A stretch of 21,259 bases of DNA from CAZZCP01 sp964653235. GTDB taxonomy: Bacteria; Bdellovibrionota; Bdellovibrionia; Bdellovibrionales; UBA840. The stretch spans positions 1-21,259 of the forward strand of contig CAZZCP010000043.1 in assembly GCA_964653235.1 (NCBI GenBank), given 5' to 3'. Made by a program: the position numbers and the translations under genes. The notes below the pieces were generated by a model that saw only the letters and a program-made list of their open reading frames with translations, did not search any database and was not told the origin of the DNA. Below are positions 15,148 to 21,259 of this stretch, piece after piece. Numbering within the stretch: the first letter of the stretch is position 1; every line of letters begins with the position of its first letter.

Positions 15148-16356
15148 ATGAAAATCACCTCAGCCAAAGTGATTGTCACTTGCCCAGATCGTAACTTTGT
15201 AACATTGAAGCTGATGACCGATGAGGGCTATTATGGCCTCGGAGATGCGACATTAAATGGCAGAGAACTCTCTGTGGCATCGTATTTAGAAGATCATGTT
15301 CTACCTTGTTTAATTGGCCGAGACCCGCAACAAATTGAAGATATTTGGCAGTATTTATATCGCGGCGCTTACTGGCGAAGAGGTCCTGTAACGATGACTG
15401 CTATTGCTGCGGTTGATACAGCGCTATGGGATATCAAGGCAAAAGTGGCAGGTTTGCCTTTGTATCAATTGCTAGGTGGCAAATCGAGAGATTCGGTAAT
15501 GGTTTATGGCCATGCCAATGGCAGTGATATTTCTGAATGCTTGGATGAAGTGGCAAAGTATATCGAAATGGGCTATAAGGCCATTCGTGTTCAATCGGGT
15601 ATACCCGGTTTAGATTCAACCTATGGAGTATCAAAAGACAAACTCTTTTATGAACCTGCAGATGCCGATTTACCAAGTGAAAATATTTGGTCTACAGAAA
15701 AGTATTTGGATTTTACGCCCCGACTTTTTGATAAAGTTCGCGAGAAATTTGGCTTTGAAAAACACTTTTTGCACGACGTTCATCACCGGCTAAGTCCCAT
15801 AGAAGCGGCACGCCTTGGTAAGAGTTTAGAAGACTATCGTCTTTTTTGGATGGAAGATCCAACTCCTGCAGAAAACCAAGAAGCCTTTCGTTTGATTCGA
15901 AAACACACTGTGACGCCAATTGCAGTAGGCGAAGTCTTTAATACCATCTATGATTGCCAAAACTTGATTCAAGAGCAGCTGATCGATTATATAAGAACCA
16001 CTGTGGTTCATGCTGGCGGAATCACGCATTTAAAAAAGATTGCCGCACTGGCTGAGCTTTACCAAGTGCGAACGGGCTCGCATGGAGCAACGGATCTCTC
16101 CCCCATTTGTATGGGAGCTGCCTTGCATTTTGATATTTCGATTCCAAATTTTGGCATTCAAGAATATATGAGGCATACCGAAAAAACCGACGAAGTCTTT
16201 CCACATGACTATCGATTCGAAAATGGCTCTTTGATTCCAGGCGAGACTCCCGGTCATGGTGTAGATATTGATGAAGATCTGGCTGCAAAATATCCTTACA
16301 AAAGAGCATATTTACCGGTAAACCGGCTGCAAGACCAAAGCATTCACAATTGGTGA
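15148..16356 (+). CDS. manD: D-mannonate dehydratase, enolase-superfamily type (ManD/RspA)
   Basis: Dehydrates D-mannonate to 2-keto-3-deoxygluconate, replacing the unrelated UxuA. At 402 residues it has the exact length of the characterised Novosphingobium ManD. The recalled active-site residues fall at identical numbers: R147 (KAIRVQSG), Y159, metal ligands D210, E236 and E262 (FLHDVHH, FWMEDP, AVGEVF), H212 and H312 (GSHGATDLSP). The capping-domain loop AYWRRGPVTMTAI is also typical. This supports true mannonate dehydratase activity rather than one of the low-efficiency members of the family. It diverges from the uxaC operon, supplying the one step missing from it. GGAG lies 8 bases before the ATG. 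It ends ten bases from the convergent Nudix gene. Confidence 0.95.
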   Translation: MKITSAKVIVTCPDRNFVTLKLMTDEGYYGLGDATLNGRELSVASYLEDHVLPCLIGRDPQQIEDIWQYLYRGAYWRRGPVTMTAIAAVDTALWDIKAKVAGLPLYQLLGGKSRDSVMVYGHANGSDISECLDEVAKYIEMGYKAIRVQSGIPGLDSTYGVSKDKLFYEPADADLPSENIWSTEKYLDFTPRLFDKVREKFGFEKHFLHDVHHRLSPIEAARLGKSLEDYRLFWMEDPTPAENQEAFRLIRKHTVTPIAVGEVFNTIYDCQNLIQEQLIDYIRTTVVHAGGITHLKKIAALAELYQVRTGSHGATDLSPICMGAALHFDISIPNFGIQEYMRHTEKTDEVFPHDYRFENGSLIPGETPGHGVDIDEDLAAKYPYKRAYLPVNRLQDQSIHNW

Positions 16357-16366
16357 TCATTCACTC

Positions 16367-16903
16367 TTAATGAAATTCATAGCCATGGGCTTGCAACAAA
16401 CCAATAAAAGCTTGCACCACCATGCGATCACTTTGGATGTTTAAAAGCTGCAATGCCTCAGAAATACTTACCCAACGAACTTCATCGGTTTCATTAGAAC
16501 TAAATCTTAAATTGACTTGATGATATCCTATCTCTGCAAAATAGAATCTTGAATGATAAGGCTGACCAGTATGTGGATTTAAATCCTTGGTATCAGCAAG
16601 AAAATCACGAGAATGAAGCTTGATACCCACCTCTTCATATGTTTCACGATGAGCTGTAAAGAAGCGATTGAAATCACTTTCATCGGGCCGCCCTTTGGCC
16701 AAAGACCACTTATAACCATAGTATTCATTGGCGACTTTGCGAACAAGCACCATAGGCTCTTGGGTTTGGGGATGCCTGCTGCTTACGAAAATACCAAAAG
16801 ATTGAATATGGCTGTAAGCAGGTTCTGGATGAAATCGAAAAGCAAATCCCTGAGTTTTAAAAAAAACATGCTGGCAAAGACTTACTGAAGCAGTTGCCTG
16901 CAT
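16367..16903 (-). CDS. Nudix hydrolase
   Basis: A hydrolase of nucleoside-diphosphate-linked compounds; the substrate is unknown. The core begins SFGIFVSSR, with a Nudix box near GRPDESDFNRFFTAHRETYE: the distal half RETYEEVGI matches REUxEExGU exactly, with the metal-binding glutamates present. The proximal half is irregular: aspartate stands at the usual glutamate position and the spacing to RE is one residue longer. From ATG 16903 the protein has 178 residues. The frame stays open to an ATG at 16996 (209 residues), which would overlap the GH31 gene by 74 bases and add a hydrophobic stretch (LEILFSFCFVFC); neither start has a clear Shine-Dalgarno. It lies just downstream of the GH31 gene in the same orientation. 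Confidence 0.85.
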   Translation of the reverse strand: MQATASVSLCQHVFFKTQGFAFRFHPEPAYSHIQSFGIFVSSRHPQTQEPMVLVRKVANEYYGYKWSLAKGRPDESDFNRFFTAHRETYEEVGIKLHSRDFLADTKDLNPHTGQPYHSRFYFAEIGYHQVNLRFSSNETDEVRWVSISEALQLLNIQSDRMVVQAFIGLLQAHGYEFH

Positions 16904-16922
16904 GCAAAACACAAAACAGAAA

Positions 16923-19133
16923 CTAAAAAGAATCTCTAGCTTCAAGCTGAAAATCTCGGCCCATTTGATTGTGAAGAACCACTTCAATGTCTTCATAGAT
17001 TTTCAATGCCCCTTCGTGTTTTACCTTAAGCTTCACTTCATCTAAAGTCGTTTGCAATACAAAATGAATTTTTTGGTATTTTCCCTTTAAGTATTCATAA
17101 CTAAGACCATCATCTGCAAAGAAATCAAATTCAGTTTGTTCTTTGCCGTCAGCGCACCAAATATGAACTTGTAGTTTATCTAAAACTTTTTGCGGCAAGA
17201 TTGTACCAGATCGCACAAAGACTGGAAAATCTTCTAAACTACAATCTATTCTATTTACAATACCTGGCGTAAAACTCTTGTCACTCAACAAGTGAAACCA
17301 CCTTTGAGGACCCTTGGGAAAATAAAGTTTTCTTGCCCTAGCAGAATCCTCGTATATCGGTGCCACTAAGAGATAAGGCCCCAACATATATTCAAAGTCT
17401 TGATCAAAACTTTTGGGATCTTCTGCAAAATCCCAAAAGATCGGGCGATGAATGGGTTCATTTTTATGGCTTGCAGCCCAAGAAAGTGAGTACAAGTATG
17501 GAATTAGTTGCTCGCGAAGATCCATGTATTTCTTTACTATCGGCATGCATTCGGGATACATCCAGGCTTCATTTACACTTTGATCTTCATTCCAAGAATG
17601 AATGCAAAACCTTGGCATAAAAACACCGTATTGAAGCCATCGAATAAAGAGCTCAGGATCTGGCTTAGGGCCAGCAAAACCACCTACATCATGACCGAAA
17701 TGAAAGAGACCAGACAAGCTCATGCCGCTGCCCATGGGAATCGAGTATTTGATGCTCTCCCATGATGTATAATTGTCACCGCTCCAGGTCTGCGCCAAAC
17801 TTTGAATGCCGGGAAAACCAGAACGAGTCACAGCAAAGAGTCTTTCGGTCTTTTGCTTTTGCCACAGCTCTCGACTGGCATGATTCATCCATAAACTTTG
17901 CAAGGGCCGAACCAATGACAATTCGATTGGCTGACCAAAGCCAGCACATAGTGCCTGATCACTGCCGCCGCGAAACTCATTGTTGTCATTCCATACCGAG
18001 TCGATGCCCACTGCAAAGAGCTTTTCTTCGATCTTTTTTTGCCACCAAGCAATTGCATTTGGATTGCTAAAATCAAGAAAGCTCCCCTCACCATCCCAAA
18101 AAAAAGTTTTTAGCGGATGATCTCCTTCTTGAATAAAAAAGTCTCTACAGTCTTCATAGAGCGGGTGATCTTCGAGCAAAACAGGTTTGATGTTGGCATT
18201 GACACGAATCGATTTTTCTCGATACTCGCGCAAAAACTTTTCGGGCTCTGGAAACTTCTCAGGGTTCCAATGAAAGACATATCTCTTTTTGCCAATCGAT
18301 GTATAGCCCGAAGACAGGTGAAACAAAGGACACTTGATCTGGTGCTCTTCACAGTTTCTAACAAATTTCATCATCTGCGCTTGGGCATCTTCGGCATCGG
18401 TATAACTCATGGTTGAACCCAAATAGACCAAACTATATTGCGGCAAAAAAAGATTTGTCCCTGTCAGACTTAAAAATTGATCGAGTACCGATTTTAAATC
18501 GGGACCTAAGAAAATATAAAAATCAAGATCTCCATCTTGGGCCTCGTAATAACGATAAGGTCCAAAGTAGTTGTGACGTTCACAGCCTAAATCAAAACTG
18601 CAGGTGGCTGCATTGTCATAGTAGATGCCGTAGAAGAGTTTTAAGTCTTCAACATAGGTAATACCAAAGGGCCAATGCTTATAAAGAGGGTCTGAGTCTT
18701 TGGCTCGATAACCCATGGCATCGGTATTGTGCATCTGTAAGCGTCGCCCGTACTTATTGAGTTCTCCGGTTTTTTCACCATAGCCAAAATATCTCTCTTG
18801 GTCGCGGCGAAAAAGCATATGCCGAATTGAATTTTCGTATTTTTTATAGGCATGATGAGAGAGATCACGATAAAACTCTTTGCCTTGGTAAAATAAGACC
18901 AATCCATCTTGCCAAACAAAATGAAAACCACCGGCGAATTCTTGATTTGCTTTTAAATCTTGAGTTTCATAAGGCTGCTCAGAGCGCGGATAGCCACCCC
19001 ATTGAAAATCACGATCTCCCAATGCAGTCCAAGTTCGGTCTAGGCGATAACCTGTGGATGAAAGTGCTTGCACTCGCAGAGTTTTTTCAGCCATTCGCTG
19101 CACTTGAATGTTCAGGTTATTTTGCTGAAACAT
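16923..19133 (-). CDS. Glycoside hydrolase family 31 (alpha-glucosidase/alpha-xylosidase-like)
   Basis: A retaining alpha-glycosidase of 736 residues. A beta-sandwich N-domain (about 1-225) precedes a catalytic TIM barrel opening at QYSLVYLGSTMSY. The nucleophile is D383 in DSVWNDNNEF (the GH31 WxDMNE motif) and the acid/base is D453 in TWSGDNYTSW, followed by FHFGHDVGGFAG and FMPRFCIHSWNED. C-terminal beta domains contain FVRSGTILP. No signal peptide is seen, so it is probably cytoplasmic. It may release hexose, xylose or a uronic acid from short oligosaccharides; closeness to the glucuronate cluster is suggestive only. A promoter candidate (TTGCCA-N17-TATTCT) ends six bases before ATG 19133, so the true start may be M14 at 19094 or the mRNA leaderless. 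Confidence 0.9.
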   Translation of the reverse strand: MFQQNNLNIQVQRMAEKTLRVQALSSTGYRLDRTWTALGDRDFQWGGYPRSEQPYETQDLKANQEFAGGFHFVWQDGLVLFYQGKEFYRDLSHHAYKKYENSIRHMLFRRDQERYFGYGEKTGELNKYGRRLQMHNTDAMGYRAKDSDPLYKHWPFGITYVEDLKLFYGIYYDNAATCSFDLGCERHNYFGPYRYYEAQDGDLDFYIFLGPDLKSVLDQFLSLTGTNLFLPQYSLVYLGSTMSYTDAEDAQAQMMKFVRNCEEHQIKCPLFHLSSGYTSIGKKRYVFHWNPEKFPEPEKFLREYREKSIRVNANIKPVLLEDHPLYEDCRDFFIQEGDHPLKTFFWDGEGSFLDFSNPNAIAWWQKKIEEKLFAVGIDSVWNDNNEFRGGSDQALCAGFGQPIELSLVRPLQSLWMNHASRELWQKQKTERLFAVTRSGFPGIQSLAQTWSGDNYTSWESIKYSIPMGSGMSLSGLFHFGHDVGGFAGPKPDPELFIRWLQYGVFMPRFCIHSWNEDQSVNEAWMYPECMPIVKKYMDLREQLIPYLYSLSWAASHKNEPIHRPIFWDFAEDPKSFDQDFEYMLGPYLLVAPIYEDSARARKLYFPKGPQRWFHLLSDKSFTPGIVNRIDCSLEDFPVFVRSGTILPQKVLDKLQVHIWCADGKEQTEFDFFADDGLSYEYLKGKYQKIHFVLQTTLDEVKLKVKHEGALKIYEDIEVVLHNQMGRDFQLEARDSF

Positions 19134-19139
19134 TGACAG

Positions 19140-19168
19140 AGAATATTTATGATTCTCTCGCTTGGCAA
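19140..19168 (-). promoter_or_regulatory. Candidate sigma-70 promoter of the GH31 gene
   Basis: Read on the minus strand: TTGCCA (19163-19168, five of six to the -35 consensus), a 17-base spacer and TATTCT (19140-19145, four of six to the -10 consensus). It lies between the end of the inverted-repeat element (19174) and the annotated ATG (19133). Transcription would begin about at that ATG. Confidence 0.4.
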
Positions 19169-19173
19169 TTATT

Positions 19174-19348
19174 AGCTGCTCCCCTTTATTTCACTTTTTT
19201 CTCAACATTCAATTGCATTTTCGATCACTTAGAATGCTTGTCTGAAAATGTCTTAAATTTTGAGCCATCTCGGACAGGATACATGAAACATTCTAGATAC
19301 TTATTTGCTTTCGGACAGACATCCGAAGTGAAATAAAAGGGAGCAGTT
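19174..19348. mobile_element. MITE-like inverted-repeat element, copy 1
   Basis: A 175-base non-coding element. Its ends are 23-base inverted repeats matching at 21 of 23 positions: left AGCTGCTCCCC... to ...TTTCACTT (19174-19196), right AAGTGAAAT... to ...GGGAGCAGTT (19326-19348). Internally CGGACA at 19271-19276 can pair with TGTCTG at 19239-19244, and TTCGGA (19310-19315) with TCCGAA (19322-19327). A second copy lies at 21085-21258 in the same orientation. It contains no open reading frame of note and no transposase. It separates the GT4 gene from the GH31 gene. Confidence 0.8.
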
Positions 19349-19356
19349 TATAGAAA

Positions 19357-20430
19357 TTAAAGATGCCGCAGATGTTCGCGAAAGACTCTAGCCGTGCGGT
19401 TCCAAGAGTATTTTTGAGCATGTTGAATACAGTCTTTTGGCCTCAATTGTAATGCTTGTTCACAGGCTTCTTGTAAATTCTCCTTCATCACTCCGACTCT
19501 AGGAGAAAGAACATCCACAGGGCCAGTAACCGGATAGGCTGCCACTGGAGTGCCACAGGCCAATGCTTCTAACATAACTAAGCCAAATGTGTCTGTTTTA
19601 CTTGGAAACACAAATACATCAGAGGCTGAAAAGTAATCGGTCAGCTCTTTGCCTTTTTTGTAACCAACAAAATGAGCATTGGGATACTTTTTTTGAAGAC
19701 TTTCACGAATTGGGCCATCTCCCACAATCACTTTACTACCTTTAAGTGGGCAACTTAAAAAAGCCTCGACATTTTTCTCAATCGCAATACGCCCAACATA
19801 GGTGTAGATCGGGCCTGGAAGATCGAGCTTAAAATTTGTTGGCTGAAACAGATCGGTGTCTACACCGCGAGACCACTGCTGTAAATTTCGAAAACCACGT
19901 TCTTGCAATTCGTTTTTAATACTTGGAGTGGGAACCAAAACCGCTTCAGAACTAGCATGAAATCTACGAAACCAAGGATAAGAATAATCTCGATGAATGG
20001 TCGGAATTCTACTCTCTAAATATTCAGGAAATTTGGTATGGTAGGAGGTAGTAAAAGGAATATTATGCCTTAAGCAATAGCGACGAGCGGTAATTCCTAG
20101 GGGGCCTTCAGTGGCAATGTGAATGGCATCAGGAGCAATCTCCTCGATCATACGAGGCATGCGAAAGCTAACCCCGATTGCCAAACGAATTTCAGTGTAA
20201 GTCGGGCACGGTACATTTACATAGTCATTGGGACTCATTACCACAACCTGGTGACCCATTTTTTTAAGCTCTTCAGTAACTCGAGTAAAGGTACGAACCA
20301 CACCATTGACTTGAGGATACCAAGCATCTGAAATAATCAGAATCTTATGCGGAAATATTATAGATTGATCTCTTTGGAGAAACTCCGTGGCGAGCGAAAA
20401 GTGTAGACTTTCTTCTTCTAAACTGAACAC
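19357..20430 (-). CDS. Glycosyltransferase family 4 (GT4, MgtA/SqdX-like)
   Basis: A retaining GT-B glycosyltransferase of 357 residues. KILIISDAWYPQVNGVVRTF at about 30-49 is the acceptor-domain opening with the G-V-V loop, and SYHTKFPEYL follows. TYVGRIAIEKN begins the donor domain. GDGPIRESL and FPSKTDTFGLVMLEALACG carry the nucleotide-sugar-binding motif in the T-D-T-F-G-L-V form seen in lipid glycosyltransferases such as MgtA, SqdX and PimB-like enzymes. It likely transfers a sugar to a membrane lipid at the inner face of the cytoplasmic membrane; the donor is unknown. Translation begins at GTG (20428-20430), with AAAGGA about 8 bases upstream. A 29-residue leader before the fold is unusual, but there is no ATG nearer the domain. 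Confidence 0.88.
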   Translation of the reverse strand: MFSLEEESLHFSLATEFLQRDQSIIFPHKILIISDAWYPQVNGVVRTFTRVTEELKKMGHQVVVMSPNDYVNVPCPTYTEIRLAIGVSFRMPRMIEEIAPDAIHIATEGPLGITARRYCLRHNIPFTTSYHTKFPEYLESRIPTIHRDYSYPWFRRFHASSEAVLVPTPSIKNELQERGFRNLQQWSRGVDTDLFQPTNFKLDLPGPIYTYVGRIAIEKNVEAFLSCPLKGSKVIVGDGPIRESLQKKYPNAHFVGYKKGKELTDYFSASDVFVFPSKTDTFGLVMLEALACGTPVAAYPVTGPVDVLSPRVGVMKENLQEACEQALQLRPKDCIQHAQKYSWNRTARVFREHLRHL

Positions 20431-20532
20431 AGGGCATCCTTTGTTTTGTCTTAGAATAGCGAATTATTGAGTTCTGCATAGACCTAATCACAATCCTAAG
20501 AATATGCTTGCATTTATCTAAAGAAATTCTAA

Positions 20533-20550
20533 CACAGAATCAGATCTGTG
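20533..20550 (-). terminator. Short hairpin spanning the ychJ stop codon
   Basis: CACAGA (20533-20538), a six-base loop and TCTGTG (20545-20550) form a perfect stem that includes the stop codon. On the minus strand it is followed by TTAGAATTTCTTT, a poor U-tract, so termination is only possible. Confidence 0.25.
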
Positions 20551-21043
20551 CAGTAATTTGACAGCATTTTTTGTACTTTTTGCCGCTTCCACAAGGACAG
20601 GGATCATTTCTACCCACTTTTTGCTCTTCACGAACAAAAGGCTCTTTGGCCACCATTTTGCCATCGACATAAAACCACTCACGCTCGTGCTTATCAAAGC
20701 GAAACTCTGCGACTTCATGGTGTTCATAATCTTGCTCACCGATTCGATAACGAGCAATGAATTCGACATAGCCCTTAGAGTCTCCTTTTTCTCCTTGCAG
20801 AGTTTTGACCACTTCCAGTCCGGTCCAATCTGATTTCTTGGCCCAAGCGGTAAGCTCTTTAACATCGAGCTCTTCCCTCCCCTCAGGCTCATGACTGAGG
20901 CTGAGATACTCAATATTGGCCGTCGCAAAAGCAGAATAGCGAGAGCGCATCAGCTTTTCTGCTGTATCAGGTAGGTCTTCACCGTTCAGATAGGGTTCAC
21001 AGCAGTTGGCAAAGTCTTTTCCTGATTGGCAATAGCATTTCAT
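20540..21043 (-). CDS. ychJ: YchJ family protein (UPF0225) with SEC-C motif
   Basis: A 167-residue protein with an N-terminal zinc-binding segment CYCQSGKDFANCC (3-15) and a C-terminal SEC-C motif, GRNDPCPCGSGKKYKKCC, close to the end. The middle (about 25-135) is the NTF2-like UPF0225 domain, with LMRSRYSAFATANIEYL near its start and EFIARYRIG later. The C-terminal SEC-C motif is the same one that ends SecA and binds zinc. Biochemical function is not established; a chaperone or ribosome-related role has been guessed for SEC-C proteins generally. It is apparently monocistronic, with the second inverted-repeat element 41 bases upstream of its ATG. Confidence 0.93.
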   Translation of the reverse strand: MKCYCQSGKDFANCCEPYLNGEDLPDTAEKLMRSRYSAFATANIEYLSLSHEPEGREELDVKELTAWAKKSDWTGLEVVKTLQGEKGDSKGYVEFIARYRIGEQDYEHHEVAEFRFDKHEREWFYVDGKMVAKEPFVREEQKVGRNDPCPCGSGKKYKKCCQITAQI

Positions 21044-21084
21044 AGGCGCAAGCTTGCCAGAAAGCCGCAGAGTTGTACAGAATT

Positions 21085-21258
21085 AGCTGCTCCCTTTTAT
21101 TTCACTTATTTTGTAAAATGAAACCCTGCTTTCAATAGCCTAGGATACTTGTCCGGAGCTGCACCAAATTTTAATCCTTCTCGGACAGATTATACGAAAG
21201 ATTGTAAGTACTTATTGCTTGCGGACAGACGTCCGAAGTGAAATAAAAGGGAGCAGCT
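21085..21258. mobile_element. MITE-like inverted-repeat element, copy 2
   Basis: A 174-base non-coding element with perfect 23-base terminal inverted repeats: left 21085-21107 (AGCTGCTCCC... to ...TTTCACTT), right 21236-21258. The repeat extends to 24 bases if the flanking T (21084) and A (21259) are counted, and the window ends there. The right ~80 bases are very close to copy 1, including TCTCGGACAG, CTTATT-GCTT and CGGACAGAC-TCCGAAGTG. CGGAC-AGAC-GTCCG (21222-21235) is a perfect hairpin, and TGTCCG (21150-21155) pairs with CGGACA (21182-21187). The flanking TA on both sides would fit insertion at a TA dinucleotide. Confidence 0.85.
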
Positions 21259-21259
21259 A

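Noticed and set aside
18827..19336. A 169-codon plus-strand frame across the GH31 start and the repeat element
   Set aside because: It is antisense to the GH31 coding region and runs into the repeat; no ribosome site or domain. A shadow frame.
20518..20928. A 136-codon minus-strand frame overlapping ychJ
   Set aside because: It lies in another frame of the same strand over a clearly real gene with two zinc motifs; its protein shows no family pattern.

Overview
The window looks like a chromosomal segment of a Gram-negative bacterium, most plausibly a member of Bdellovibrionota or a related former deltaproteobacterial lineage. The reasons are several signal-peptide beta-barrel and lipoprotein genes of no known family, an IcmF-type fused mutase, a divergent RelA/SpoT-fold protein of a kind I associate with Bdellovibrio and myxobacteria (from memory, not checked), tightly packed genes and moderate-to-low GC. 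The phylum assignment is an inference. Ten N bases (14197-14206) mark a small assembly gap.

Left part (1-4414, minus strand): an outer-membrane beta-barrel gene, 3-hydroxybutyryl-CoA dehydrogenase, enoyl-CoA hydratase and the N-terminal 589 codons of icmF (running off the left edge) form one tightly coupled operon. It suits C4 acyl-CoA metabolism: acetoacetyl/3-hydroxybutyryl/crotonyl-CoA chemistry plus butyryl/isobutyryl-CoA isomerisation.

4531-8648: a secreted protein with SH3-like and BNR-like repeats (+) converges on the RelA/SpoT-fold protein (-). A divergent lipoprotein (+) with a hairpin-rich leader converges on mutM (-).

8649-10136: an AT-rich accessory patch. It holds a toxin-antitoxin pair (RelE-like toxin first, XRE antitoxin second) behind two identical operator palindromes, and a HU/IHF-like gene broken by a one-base frameshift.

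10137-16356: a complete D-glucuronate catabolic cluster. uxaC, uxuB, eda, kdgK and a small outer-membrane barrel gene run as one overlapping minus-strand operon, and manD diverges from it. Together they convert glucuronate to fructuronate, mannonate, KDG, KDPG, then pyruvate plus glyceraldehyde-3-phosphate. No uronate transporter and no dedicated regulator is in view.

16367-21043 (minus strand): a Nudix hydrolase, a GH31 glycosidase that could supply sugars to the cluster, a GT4 glycosyltransferase and a YchJ/SEC-C protein. Two copies of a ~175-bp non-coding element with 23-bp terminal inverted repeats and conserved internal hairpins lie at 19174-19348 and 21085-21258. It is probably a MITE-like element and is the most unusual non-genic feature here. 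No tRNA, rRNA, CRISPR array or transposase gene was seen.
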